Part shown: piece after piece, positions 27,101 through 38,000 of the stretch
Layout of the letters: every line of letters begins with the position of its first letter
Numbering within the stretch: position 1 is the stretch's first letter
Source of the DNA: Atrichornis clamosus
Lineage: Eukaryota; Chordata; Aves; Passeriformes; Menuridae
Length of the DNA: 64,000 bases
Direction of reading: 5' to 3'
Assembly: GCA_013400975.1 (NCBI GenBank)
Contig: WBMZ01010869.1
Span: 34,836 to 98,835 of the forward strand
Made by a program: the position numbers and the translations under genes
Notes under the pieces: generated by a model
Told to the model about the DNA's origin: nothing
Database searches by the model: none
The model's input: the letters and a program-made list of their open reading frames with translations, nothing else

Positions 27101-27299
27101 CCCTTTCTTTCTTTCAGGGTCACAACAACCTGGAGTGCCGTATTACACAGATCCAGGTGGACCTGTGATGAATCCCATGGCTATGGCTTTCCATGTGCAG
27201 CCCAATTCCCCACAAGGAAACCCGGTTTACCCACCCCCACCTTCCTACTGCAACACACCACCTCCCCCCTATGAGCAGGTGGTGAAATCCTCCACGTGA
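9085..27299 (+). CDS. VOPP1: VOPP1 (vesicular, overexpressed in cancer, prosurvival protein 1), exons 2-5, 5'-partial
   Basis: Spliced coding span joining 9085-9143, 21789-21866, 23841-23977 and 27118-27299. This gives 456 nt, 151 residues plus TGA, in frame through all three junctions. In this partial numbering residues 1-42 are Cys-rich (C1, C8, C21, CC27-28, CC32-33), as expected for a luminal/extracellular domain. Residues about 43-63 are a hydrophobic membrane span followed by three Arg (64-66). The rest is a Pro/Tyr-rich cytoplasmic tail with PPSY (132-135) and PPPY (140-143). PPxY motifs bind WW domains, and human VOPP1 is reported to bind WWOX and to localise to endosomes/lysosomes. 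The human protein is about 172 residues. The missing ~18 N-terminal residues are the signal peptide, encoded by an exon probably left of the window. Close match to the human protein as I recall it; the family call is firm. The small human segment around 'PVGNS' appears shorter here. Confidence 0.96.
12557..12595. repeat. 11-bp tandem repeat, 3.5 copies
   Basis: GTTAATAGAGA is repeated three times exactly (12557-12589), followed by a partial GTTAAG. Confidence 0.95.
13633..13792 (-). mobile_element. CR1 LINE fragment, antisense
   Basis: It reads as the reverse complement of a CR1 3' region: AGAATGACTCAGGTGGGAAA, CATCCAGTCCAACC, GCAGGGCCAGCCATGAGGTC, TCTTGAGAAAACTCC and GGCACAACCTCTCTGGGC. It is old and diverged. 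It lies in VOPP1 intron 2, opposite to the gene. Confidence 0.85.
18511..18570. repeat. 20-bp tandem repeat, three copies
   Basis: Three adjacent 20-bp units share the core CTGTGTAATGRGTT (18511, 18531, 18551), with 1-7 differences elsewhere in the unit. Confidence 0.88.
21789..21866 (+). CDS. VOPP1: VOPP1 coding exon 3
   Basis: A 78-nt exon. The acceptor is CTCTGCAG and the donor GTAGGT. It completes the split Ile, then encodes CRSYEDCCGSRCCVRALSIQ and on to the start of the membrane span. It ends on TG, which joins G of exon 4 to make Trp. The paired Cys doublets are the hallmark of the VOPP1 luminal domain. Confidence 0.97.
21867..23840 (+). other. VOPP1: VOPP1 intron 3
   Basis: A 1,974-bp GT-AG intron with a pyrimidine-rich acceptor (TTTTTGCCCAG). 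No repeat or gene was recognised. The 134-codon open frame at 21881-22285 begins just past the exon 3 donor and has no family resemblance; it is treated as chance. Confidence 0.75.
23841..23977 (+). CDS. VOPP1: VOPP1 coding exon 4
   Basis: A 137-nt exon encoding the single membrane helix (FLLMMGVLFCCGAGFFI), the Arg-rich stop-transfer (RRRM) and the start of the Pro-rich tail (YPPPLVEEPTFNVSYTRQP). It begins with the last base of a split Trp and ends with the first base of a split Gly. The donor GTCAGA departs from consensus after the fourth intron base, but it is the only site that keeps frame with exon 5 and matches the human junction. If the intron were retained, the frame would stop at about 24033 and the PPxY motifs would be lost. 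Confidence 0.95.
23978..27117 (+). other. VOPP1: VOPP1 intron 4
   Basis: A 3,140-bp intron ending in a long pyrimidine tract (about 27092-27115) and CAG. No mobile element was recognised. A 136-codon open frame on the opposite strand (26436-26846) has no recognisable family and is not called as a gene. Confidence 0.75.
27118..27299 (+). CDS. VOPP1: VOPP1 coding exon 5 and stop
   Basis: Terminal coding exon: 180 nt completing 59 codons after a split Gly, then TGA. It encodes the Pro/Gly/Tyr-rich tail including QQPGVPYYTDPGGP, the PPSY motif and the PPPYEQVV end. In the human protein the same segment ends PPPPYEQVVKAK; here the end is KSST. PPxY motifs are known docking sites for WW-domain proteins, including Nedd4-type ligases and WWOX. 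Confidence 0.97.
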
Positions 27300-27434
27300 G
27301 GACTCTGGCTCTCTGACCTGACTGTGTGAGAAGAAGGTGCAATGGCAAAATGACCAAGATGAAGGGCATCCACCCTTTTGAACACTTGCTAGTTCTCCAG
27401 GTCCTCTTTCCTTCCCTTCCCTGCACCTTTCCTC

Positions 27435-27440
27435 ATTAAA
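27435..27440 (+). promoter_or_regulatory. VOPP1: Candidate VOPP1 poly(A) signal (ATTAAA)
   Basis: ATTAAA lies 136 nt after the stop codon. A T-rich stretch begins about 27467, roughly 27 nt past the hexamer. Such GT/T-rich DNA downstream suits a proximal polyadenylation site. The mammalian VOPP1 3' UTR is longer, so distal sites such as about 28503 may also be used. Confidence 0.35.
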
Positions 27441-30400
27441 GTTACTTGCAAAGGGGTGATTTTTAAATTTTTTTCTTTTTCTTTTTTTTTAGTAGAAGTG
27501 GATTTTTTCTTTGTCTTCAAAATGAGAGAAGTTGTCTTTGTAATGCTTTTAATGGAAACCTATATTTAAAACCTGTATGTCTTCCTCTTTATTTATTGTT
27601 TGTTTCAATCTTGGTTTTAATTGCATTGTGGCAAGGTACTGATAGCAGTCCTTTATGTGACCCCAGAGTGATGTGCAGCCTCCTAAGACCCCACAGCAGA
27701 AATGCCCTCGTCTGAGGGAAATGACAGAGAAAGAGTGTAACAGTAGAAGCAGCAGGGCAATGCTTTTACCAGAAATTGTGATTACCACTTTCTTCTTTTA
27801 CCATTTTCTTTTACACTTTAGTTCTGATGTATAACAGGAAGACGCCGTGATAGAAGTCGCTGTGACCAGAGTACCAGCATTGGTTGAGTCACGGCAGGGG
27901 CTCTGCCAAGTGCCCTAGAAAAGAGAGAGTTGTTTACTTTAAATGATGCATCCACAAAATTAAGGACTGGGACTTGAGCATTTCTTGTCCGTCACCTGGA
28001 CTCTGCCTGTGTGATCGGCATCTTGGCTTCCCTTGTTTTGCCAGCACTGAGAGTGTATAAACAGACATTGACCTGGATGTTGGTAGTGAGAGGGAGGTGT
28101 TATTACCTCAGAGCTACTTGTGCCTCTTAACAGAACAGTTAGAAACACTGAAATACATACGTTTTCTTCCCTAAATTGGAAAATATTTACAGTAAGAACG
28201 GAAGGGAGCATAGTTACAGGTGTACTCCCTTTGATGTTGATGGGAATTTAGTCCCTGAGAAATAGTAGCTTTCATTATAGTCTTACTGCTGACACAAAGT
28301 AAAGCTGCCATCTTCAGGTGCCAGATCTGTAAATCTGCGCTCCTCTCTAGGTCAGACAAACAATTTTTTAGGACAGGTGCTTAATAGCATTCTTTGACCT
28401 GATGCACAGGTGGTTTGGCTTTCAACATGTCTTAGCCCTTCATGCAGTTTGTTGTGAGTGCTCGTGGCCAACTCTTTGAGTGACCACAAGTGAACACCTT
28501 CAAATAAACACAGAGCCCCTTTGCCTGTCACAGCCACAGGGCTCTCACAGCCACCCATGTCTAGCAAAAATGTGAAGCTGCTCTGAAACATGACTGTGTT
28601 TGGGACCTTCTCCCTTTGCGCATATTCAGAGTCACACTGACCAGTGACAAAAAGAAGATGCTATTGCCTCCTGCTGCTGAAGGGCCTGCAAAAACAGCAT
28701 AGCTGGGCGTTAGGAGTCCCGTGTGGTCTTTTGGGTGCCAGGTGAATGCCCCTGTGTCACGCCAGCCAGGGCACAGAGGTCACCAAGGTGATTTGGAGTA
28801 ATCTCAAGACCTGTGTTGCATAGGGAGCTAAACCTTTGTTGTGCTGTTCTGATGTGCCAGTGGCTGCTGAGAACTTATTTCTAGGTGTCAAGCTGGATTT
28901 GCAGAATACCCTTTACTGTGAATATGAGTGTCTAACAGGAAAACTCTTAAGGACCACTGTTTCTAAAAGCTGCTGGTGGAGTTAGTAGCCATCTGGAGCA
29001 GTGGTGGCTTTGGAGGAGTTCCTGCATACCTCACTTGGGTGAAATTGTAAGTAGGGCTTTCCTTTACTGTGCTTCATAATGAGGGACACATCAAAGCACT
29101 TCTGTGGGTGCAGTCTAGGCTCGGCAGACACTTAAGATAACAAAAAAGTACATTTTCTATATGAATGCAAGGCCCATCTGCGCATCACAACTGTATATAT
29201 TTTCTAAATTAGTGTGCAGTAGAAGTGTAAAAGCTGTGTATGTCACTTGAGTATGGTTGTGTATACAGAACATCATTTTTTAAAAGCAAATCCAACCTTT
29301 TTCTGTCAATAGAAATGGCAACAGGCCTTGTGTTAGTAGGTAGATGTTGTTAAGTCCTTTTTTATTATGAAATGTATCTATGACAGCTGGCATTGTCCTG
29401 AACACATTGAATAGAAGCTTTTGTATATTGAAATTCAACTTCAGGTGCGGTTTTCCTGAAGTCTGCCTGGTTTATTTCCTAGTGTTGATGGATGACGCTA
29501 CCTCTTACAACACATGGACTTCTCTGCTAGCAAACTGCTTGGTCTTGAAAACACAACACCTGTGTGGGCATCCATATGCATTACTTGCAAATTGTTTACA
29601 TGCCTTTCCTCTGGCTGCCTCAGCACTTCCAACAGGATTTTACTTGGCAGTGATGATGCCCTAGGAGCTGTCAGCTGCCGCAGCTTTGCTGATGTGAACT
29701 TCCCCATGGGATTTGGTGCTTTTTCTGTGGGGATTCTGGGTGCAGCCACTGTGTCCGCTCTCTAACACGAGAGATTTTGGTGCCTTGCTGATGAGGCAGG
29801 GTTGTGTTTTGACTGCAAAATAAGGTTGGTGCTGGTGTCTGGGAGCTGTGGGAATGTGTGGGGCACTCTCCTGTCCCTTCCCAGGGGCACTGGAGCAGTG
29901 TGCAGCTGAGTCCCTGCCTGCCTTTGAGATCTCCCCATCTACATCAGGAAGGTGAGTCAGTGTCCTGGTTCTTGCAGCAGTGTTTGATCAAGGGGGGGTT
30001 AAAGGCCTTGACAGAGCTTGGCCAGAATGGAGATGCCTTAGGGGAGACACTGAGCTTGGGTGGGGAGCCAGGGACATGAACAGTGTACCCTTGCGGTCAT
30101 TTCTTCTGTGGTGCCTCCCCGAAACGTGTCTGTGTGCCTGTGAGGGGGCAGTGACCGGGCACGGAGGGACACCTCTGAGGTCTCTGCTGCTGTGACCCTG
30201 GCAGCCATGAGAATGAGACGGGGGTCAGTGCCCTTCTGTGGAGATCACCAACTACACTGCTTTATGAGAAAAAGGCACTACCAGGGACTCTTGGGACAGC
30301 TTGCTTGCAGCTCTGGTGTGGCCTGTGTTTCATCACTTCAGGAAAAGATAATGTAGTGACAAACCTTTTTTGGTTTGTGGGTGTTTTGGGGTTTTTTTCC

Positions 30401-31344
30401 TTTAGAACCCCTGGGACAGCTTACACTGCTGTGACAACAAACAACTGGACTACATTTTCCAAAAGCTCTTCAGACCATGCAAAGAAGCAAATGAGGTCTT
30501 TCTTCCCCACTTAAAAAAACCCCAACTTCAAAACTTCAGAAAGGTTAGCTTTACATGCATATATCCAAAACACCACTCTTTTGCACATAGGTCAGCGAAA
30601 GAAGCTGTAACACGTTTTCAGATAGTGAAGCCTATTTCTTTTAACTTTTCTTTTTCTGAGCTAACACTGCTAATTGAGTAGGTGAGCCAGGATGCCTTTG
30701 TAGGCCCTGTAGGAGCCCTCTCCTCTGATGCCCTGTCACCAGGAGTTGAGCTGCCTCAGAGTTTGTACTATCTGGCAGGGAAACAACTACAGAGGCACCA
30801 TGCTGTGGAAGACCCAGCATAAGGCAGTTTTTACAAAGCAACTGCTAGATAATAAGGCAATTAAAGAGGAGAGGTGCAACTGGCAACCACTGTTCCAAGC
30901 TCCCATGTGCTGCAAGGTGAAGGGGACCGCAGAGAAAGCAGAGGGAACAGTGACAAGCAGCCCTCTAGCCCCAGCCCCTGCCTTCCTGCAGTTATTTAGT
31001 TAAAATTATTTAGTTATTTTAGCTTTATGCAGTGAGAGAAGTCACACGGACAGATGTATCTCCTGCTGCCTGGCCCTATCTTACAGCTACAAGCTGCATT
31101 TACAGCAGGCCACTGGCAAATGTCAAGAAGAAGTGGTGGCTTCAAGTCAGGTGACTCCTGCTCCCTGTGTCCAAGTCACAGCTGCCCAGACTGTGAATCG
31201 ATGTGAAACCAATGAAAGCAAACGGGAGAAGAGTGAAACATTTTACCTTTAGGAAAGGCTGCTGCATAACACCCTGCTGTGACCTGACACAGCACACACT
31301 TCCTCCCATGTCTCTTATCATATGCTATTTAGATGTTAAAGAGA

Positions 31345-31350
31345 TTTATT
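31345..31350 (-). promoter_or_regulatory. LANCL2: Candidate LANCL2 poly(A) signal (AATAAA on the - strand)
   Basis: TTTATT on the + strand reads AATAAA on the - strand and lies about 3.6 kb after the LANCL2 stop. Nearer ATTAAA variants occur at about 32515 and 33248. The choice cannot be made without transcript data. Confidence 0.2.
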
Positions 31351-34300
31351 GTGCTAGAAAAGCCCCAGCGCATGTACCTAGCTACACCTGAATTTGAACA
31401 GATGATCTACAGAGTTCATCTACAGAGCAGATCTAATGCTCTTAATTCAAAAAAGCAGCAGTTTCTCTTGGTGGCCAAGATGGCCACGTGGCACAAGGGG
31501 CTTTGTGAAACAGGAATACTGCCCCTTGCTTGCAGCGTGCTTGAAGTTTCCTTTGTTAAAGCCTAGCTAGAGGAACATACCAAACTTTCTCAGACCAGGA
31601 AAACGCATATGAGTCAGCTGGACAGAGAGATTTCATACATGCACTTAAAAAAACCAGCTCATCCCAAATCAGGCTTTAGCTGCAAACTCAACAGAACCTA
31701 TGTGACCAGGAAGGAAAGCAACGCACACTAAAAATCACCTGGGAGAAGCAGCAGGAAAGGCCTCTACAGTGCTGGTAAAATGTTAAGGTTAAAAACAAGC
31801 AATCTGCCCACTTTCTGGCATGTATTTCATCCTGCAGAACTATGAGGTGGAGAAGCGATTCAGCAGTCAGAGCAGTGGGACAGCTATCACCACAGTGCTG
31901 GAGGGAAGGAGAGCAGTGAAGAAAAAACCAAAGGCTCACACAGATTACCACCACACAGCTTGATCTTTACTAATAAAGCCAAAGAACAAAACATCAGCAA
32001 TTTTTTCCTCTTTTTCTGCCCAAAGAGCATTTCCATTTTTAACACTACTGCTTTTTGCAACAGATGGACTATTACACACAGACAAAGCAAACCAGGGAAT
32101 ATTAAGACATTTTCCAAATTTGTAGTTTGATGTCATTTCTGAAAACAATGCCTTGGTGAAATGCACTTTTTCACCTTCACATCATACCCTTTCTTATGGG
32201 CCACCTAGATATCACGATGCTGTGACAAACAGAAAGGAGGAGCCACAGGGAAAGTCGTGTCAGGAAGATGAGGCAGATGCACTGTCAGACACTTCCCAAC
32301 TCAATGCATTTCCAGTCTTACTCAATTCTGACAGGATTCTGCAGAGCAAGGTGGTGCCAGGCTGCAACATGGCAGAAGGCTGGCTATGGTACAGAAAGAG
32401 CTGGTAGCTGACTTGCCCACTATTTTGACAGGTACACTGAAGCATCTTGGGGACCTGCTCAGCATCAAGCTATTCTGAGTGTGAATATACCTATATTCTT
32501 TTAAACTAGCAAGTTTTAATTCCCCTTGGGCCCCAGCCAGTCAAAATCACCTCTCACAGGAGCCATTCCAAGCAGAGTAGCCAAGGCCAATATGCATGTA
32601 ATCACTGAATGAAATAACCTGCCATTTGACCCCTAGTTAAACAGTCCTTATAATACATGTGTGGGATTTGCCAGGACGGCCAGTGGCTTCTGTCTGTTTG
32701 CAGGCAGTTCCTGTAATCGTGGTCAGCCCTTTCCCTGTTAACCCACCCAACAAGCTGCTCTGCAGCCACAGCGGAGGGGAAGGAACAAAGGGGTGGGGGG
32801 GTGATGTGAAACAGGGTCAGAGCTGGTGTCTACCTCCTTTGTTAGCACTCCCATGAGACTTCACCCTGGGCAGATTTCCTTCCTGGTTTATCTCTGGGCA
32901 GGATCAGTGATCACAGGCTGTAGAGAGAAGCAGTTAGACCTTGGCATGTCTGGCAGGGAGGAATCTCTCATTGAGATGGCCTCCACTGGTACACTTCACA
33001 TTGTCTCCATAATCAGCTATCCCTGTTCCTCAATGATCCCTCATATCAATCAACTCTCTGTTCCTCACTTCCTGCTGCTCTGCTCCTGTTTGTTTCAGCT
33101 ACTTGCCATGCAGCATTCCTCACTCCCACTGCCTTTCAGCATTTTCCCCCATCCCTGGCTGTAGAGACACAGCTGGGTTTGTTGCCCCCACCTCACCTTC
33201 TGCCCTTTGCCAGAGAGGTGGAAAAGTCTCTCCTGCTGCTCCTGTGTTTTAATGCTACCTGACAAACTAGCAGAGGAACTGCTATGCTGTGACTTTAAGC
33301 TGTTCCTGCACTGACACTGCTGCTGTTGTCCAGCAGAACTGAATGGGGAAATTATTAACATCCCAATGCATTTGGCAACAGACACTGTAACATGTTCAAG
33401 GAAGTCACCTGCAAGGTGACAAATCAAAAAAGATTTATGCAGGAACAACAATGCATCTCCAAGCCCGACTGCGAACACTGGTGCTCAGCAGATGGCCCAC
33501 AGGTCACAGATATCCCAGTGTGTGCCCAAAAGGTCAAGCTCTGCCATCTGTCACGCTCACACCCGACAAGATACCAATTAAAATCAGCACCTGGAATGGC
33601 AGAGCACAGGGAGGATGGGCCACAGAGCTTGAGTGACAAAGTGCGCTACGCTTAGGTACTATCTGGACACTGCTGTAAGTGTACTTGGAGCATGTCCCAC
33701 TTCTCCCAAACCCACAGCCTGATATTCAGGAGCACCTGGAGGCAGGTCTAGTATTTCACAACCCCACCACACTACAGGGGGAGCAAAGCACTAGCAGCAG
33801 GTAAAACTACGGGCAAAGGGCTTTTTCTGTTTGCATTTTAAGATGAAATGCACTTCAATTACAGCCGCTAGCAATGGCTTCATATTGCTCAATAACCTGC
33901 AGCCTCCACAAGCAGACGGTATTTATCACTCCAGTATTATTACATGGTTAAAGGCAAGGAGGCTGATGTGGGAGGGGAGGGCGCAGAACAAATCACCACT
34001 TTGAGTTGGAAGTAACAACCATCCTGAGCTACCTGCATGAGAAGCTTGCCCTGCCGCCCTCCCTTACTCATCTGTATACTAGATGCTGCAGGACAGGTTA
34101 GTTCCAAGTCCAGGTCCAGGAGAGGAGAAGCACAGTTATGCTGTCCAGGCTCTGCTGTTGGTGGCAGAGGGAGGCTAGTACGAGTGACTCCACCTGCAGT
34201 TTAAGCTCATGCCGTGGGACAGGGCTTTGCAGAGGTGGGGAGAAGCATCTCCACCTGGCTGTAAGCACCTAACACGCTAACCATCTGCAGGTATCAAAGG

Positions 34301-34980
34301 CAGCCTCTCTTTCAGGCTTTCCAAAAACCCTCCCACAACAGCAGCAAAAGACAAGTCAGGTCCCTTCCAACCTGCTAAGTTTCTGAAAACAGAGGCGGCC
34401 TCATGCCTCTTCATCAAAACAGGCTGATCTCTACCAGCTTAGCTTGCAAGAACTGTGGAGAAAAAGGCAGAAAAAATATGAACGTAGAAACGTTTTTCGT
34501 CTCTTTCTAGAGTTGTCAGCTCACCACTGAAGCTGGGCACTGTCCTGCAGCAAACTCTCTGGCATAAGGTGGAACTCTCTGGGTATCCATGTTGCAGAAA
34601 GCAACACTGCTCTTGTGAGTCATGCACGAAGGTACAGGACGCAGATTCACACAGAGACCAGCTTTTGGCTAACAACAAAAGACTCGGATCAACACACAAC
34701 ACCAATAAACGTGCAGAGCGTCAAAGACCTTAAAAAGACAAATACAATGGAAGAAAGTTCAAAACTTGACTTCTCTTGTCCTACATCTGAAGGTGTCACT
34801 TTAACAGAACTTAAATGTGGCTTCTCCTGTTCATGCTCTAATGACTTCATGGTCCTCTGGGACAAGGGGGTGAGAAAAGGGATTTATCCATCTGTCGGTT
34901 CAGCGTCGAGTTGGTCCACTAGCAGAGGCACTAAACAGTCTCATCTCTTTTGGCATCAGTTTCCTTTCAAAATGATGGTT

Positions 34981-35096
34981 TTAGCCGTCCTGTTCCACTT
35001 TGTTTTCCCTCCTTTGAGGTCCAAGTTCAAATGCTGGAAACTGAGAAGTCTCCGGTACTGAAATATCTGAGAGGAAGTGAATAGCTCCAGCCATGC
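34981..35096 (-). CDS. LANCL2: LANCL2 coding exon 9 and stop
   Basis: Terminal exon. The acceptor (minus sense) is GTTTTAG. Its first two bases complete the split Gly of FEGMAG, followed by MAGAIHFLSDISVPETSQFP and a polar tail GPQRRENKVEQDG before TAA. The seventh glycine-rich repeat spans the exon 8/9 junction. The polar tail is a few residues longer than the human C-terminus as I recall it. Confidence 0.95.
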
Positions 35097-38000
35097 CTAA
35101 AACATAACGACAAAGAGATCTTTGTGCATCTTTGACATTAAAATAGCACAGCAAAGGCAACAGCACCCATGTGAACACCTCCCTCACTACATCTTTTTTT
35201 CGAACAGGTGAACTTATGGTCTATGGAAAGGCAAGTTCATCTGTACTTTGCTCAGGAAACCAGGTTTTATTTTAAAAGATCGAAGGCAAGAACCAAGATC
35301 TCTCTGCTAACATCTCTTCAACTGAACAACCTCAACGCTGTTTCAAATTAAGAAAGAGTTAATCCAAGCTTGCACTATCCCTCACAATTTGAGCAGCTCT
35401 TGCTCATAATTTCACAGGTTAAAAGAAAAAGCCGGAACTTTATTATACTTGTGAAGTAAAGATTCATTTCTTCACTATTCATGAAGAAGTCATCCAGAGC
35501 CCAAAGTGCATCACGCAGTAGAACTCTTAGGGGGACAGACAAGAGAGGCACAGCAGGAGAGCATGCAAATACAAGCTCAGTTTTATGATCCAACTAAATT
35601 GCTATTTTATCAATAGCTATGCACATATAAAGGAACCTTTCTGAATTACCACATCTGAAGGAAACAAAATGATTAAGACAATCCTGTAAGATGGACATGC
35701 AATTTCTGTTCAAAGCATGTACATACATGCAGAATTGGACAATGTCAAGCAGAATTTGGGCTACAAAAACAAACAAAGCCCAAATTAAGACTTTTAAAAT
35801 CTCAAATATGAGACTTCTAGATTTTTTCTAAAAAAATTCCAGACAATTAAAAACTAAAATAAAAACTGTGTATCAGCATTAAAGCCCAAATCATCCTACT
35901 GTTGGCAAAGTTTCACCTTCTCAACCAATGTCAAAGCTTTTACACAACAGACTGTATGCCTGCTTTTCCCTCCTGCTACAAGAGCATGAAGGGTGCTCTC
36001 AGGAATAAGAATACTTATGCTTTTCTCCTTTAAGCATTAAGACAATAACTCTACATTTAGAAGGGCCGCGTATAACTCCTGCTCTGTTGTGTTCATGCCC
36101 GAACGTCTTTCTGGCAAAATAACCCTGCTCGGCCCGCTGCAATTTCAAATATTTGCTGAAGATGGCGCAGGAGACTCGTTCATGGAGCAGCAGTGGCCCT
36201 ACCTTAAATCCCACTGGGATTCCTTGCTACTGGTTCTGTAAGGTGAGGATGAGATTCAGAAGAGAAAAAAAACTACAAATAAAATATAAAGCTTTAGGAA
36301 AGTATCTTGCAACATCTTTGAACTTACAGATAAGAACTCTGCATTGCTTTCCTGTTCAAGTGATTTGGGTTCATATTAAAACTACCTTTAGTTTAGTATG
36401 GCAGCAAAGAAGGTCTAGTTCTGACAGTAGCAACTAGTTTGAGAATCCCTACCCACAGCTGCTCCTCTGCCCAGTCTCATCTCCAACACCACCTGTGACA
36501 AAACTGTTGCCTGGACTTCTCTTTGCTTTAAACCAAGTGGCACCAGCACAGCACAATTTTATTCAGGAGTAACACTGGCACTGGTTTTACATTGGAAACT
36601 GCTCAAATGCAACCAGGAGTGAAAATTGTGATAGTGAATGATTTTTCTTTGTCCTTCTCTACCCCCTGCCATCTCACCTTCTTTTAGGCAGAGGTGATGG
36701 TATGGGTGGGTTTAATAGTGGAGGAACCCACCAAAGACTTCCCATCTCCTATGCATGTACCAAAACTGCAAGGATGCCCCTCCTTCCTGTAGTACAAAAC
36801 CATTTCCAACACCATCACCTTACCTTCAAAGAGAGAATAAGGTCGATCAGGAATACGACATCCATGTGCACCATACTCCAAACACCATTCGGCAAACTGG
36901 GAAACATATTAAAAAAATGTATTTTAATTCAAGACTGTTAAATGCAAGCTTGAGTATCTGAGTATCATTGTAAGGACAAAATATAAACCAGTGTAAGCAA
37001 CACAACACACAAATCACTGAGAGCAATTTGTCCTACTTCAACCATGAGAAGACTGCAATCAGGTTTTAAAACAAGTATTTGCACAGCATGAGTTTCAGTT
37101 TCATAACAATATAATTAGGTGGCCTAGACCTCTGCTTTCTGTAAATCAACCCTGCTACGTGTCAATTAAAATGGTATAAGAACAGATGTACTCAGTCAAA
37201 ATTTTACTAATACTGTATCAGTTTCTTATCTCTCTTGGTACTTAATTTATCCACAAACTCAGGACTTGGGGCTGTTAGCTGCATTTTGGTTTTCTTTCAT
37301 TTCTTGCACCAATTTATAGTATTAAATATCTAGCTGTCATTAATTAGTTTTATTTATTTCTCTCCCCAAGCCTTATGAAAAATCATTATAAATACAGTCA
37401 GACAATTATGGTTATCAATATTTTGTTGCAGAAGATGGATTATCATTAAAAAGAGTTAACAGTGTCTTTCTTGCTTTTGATCAACACTGCTACAGCAGCT
37501 ACATTAGACACACGTGACTTAGGAACCACATCTGGATCAATTTCGTAACCACCTACTTCTCCTTTATGGCTCTCCAGAGCATAAAGGGGCCACAAGTTCC
37601 CCTGGGCACTTCTATGCTTGGATACAAACCACTGCTTATTCAAAATACAGTGCAAAGATTCCTATAAAGCAAAGAACTGAGCAGTGTCTCCCTGCTTCTC
37701 CTACAATTTGGGCAACCTGCTAGCCAACAGATCAGCCTAACTAGAGGGTGCCCCAGCCCTAGAGTTGGAGCTGTATGGGGTGTAAGCATGATCCCAGAGC
37801 CATCAGTCTGTCCAGCAGGAGGAAACAGGTGGCATCTCCTCCCTTCCTCCTGGCTCCACTCCATTCTGTTTAACTATTTAGTGGGGGATGCATTTTTCTT
37901 CTCTTGGTAGTGGCATGTGCATGTGTGTGAGTGTCTTCAGGAAAACACAGGTAAAAACCCCACAGACACAAACATTGTGAACCACACTGTTATTGACAAC

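Larger units (their letters stand above)
27300..34980. other. 3' UTRs and intergenic DNA between convergent VOPP1 and LANCL2
   Basis: The VOPP1 stop is at 27299 (+) and the LANCL2 stop at 34981 (-), so this 7.7 kb must hold both 3' UTRs. Exact transcript ends cannot be fixed from sequence. Candidate + strand poly(A) hexamers are ATTAAA at 27435 and AATAAA at about 28503. A candidate - strand AATAAA is at 31345-31350. No other gene, repeat family or RNA gene was recognised. Open frames up to 127 codons occur on both strands without family resemblance. Confidence 0.6.

Noticed and set aside
34615..35061. 148-codon + strand frame
   Set aside because: It runs antisense to the last LANCL2 exon and 3' UTR; it is a shadow of real coding sequence.
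36153..36280. + strand ATG exon with a GTAAGG/GTGAGG-like donor
   Set aside because: It is antisense within LANCL2 intron 8, its peptide has no family and no downstream exon was found.
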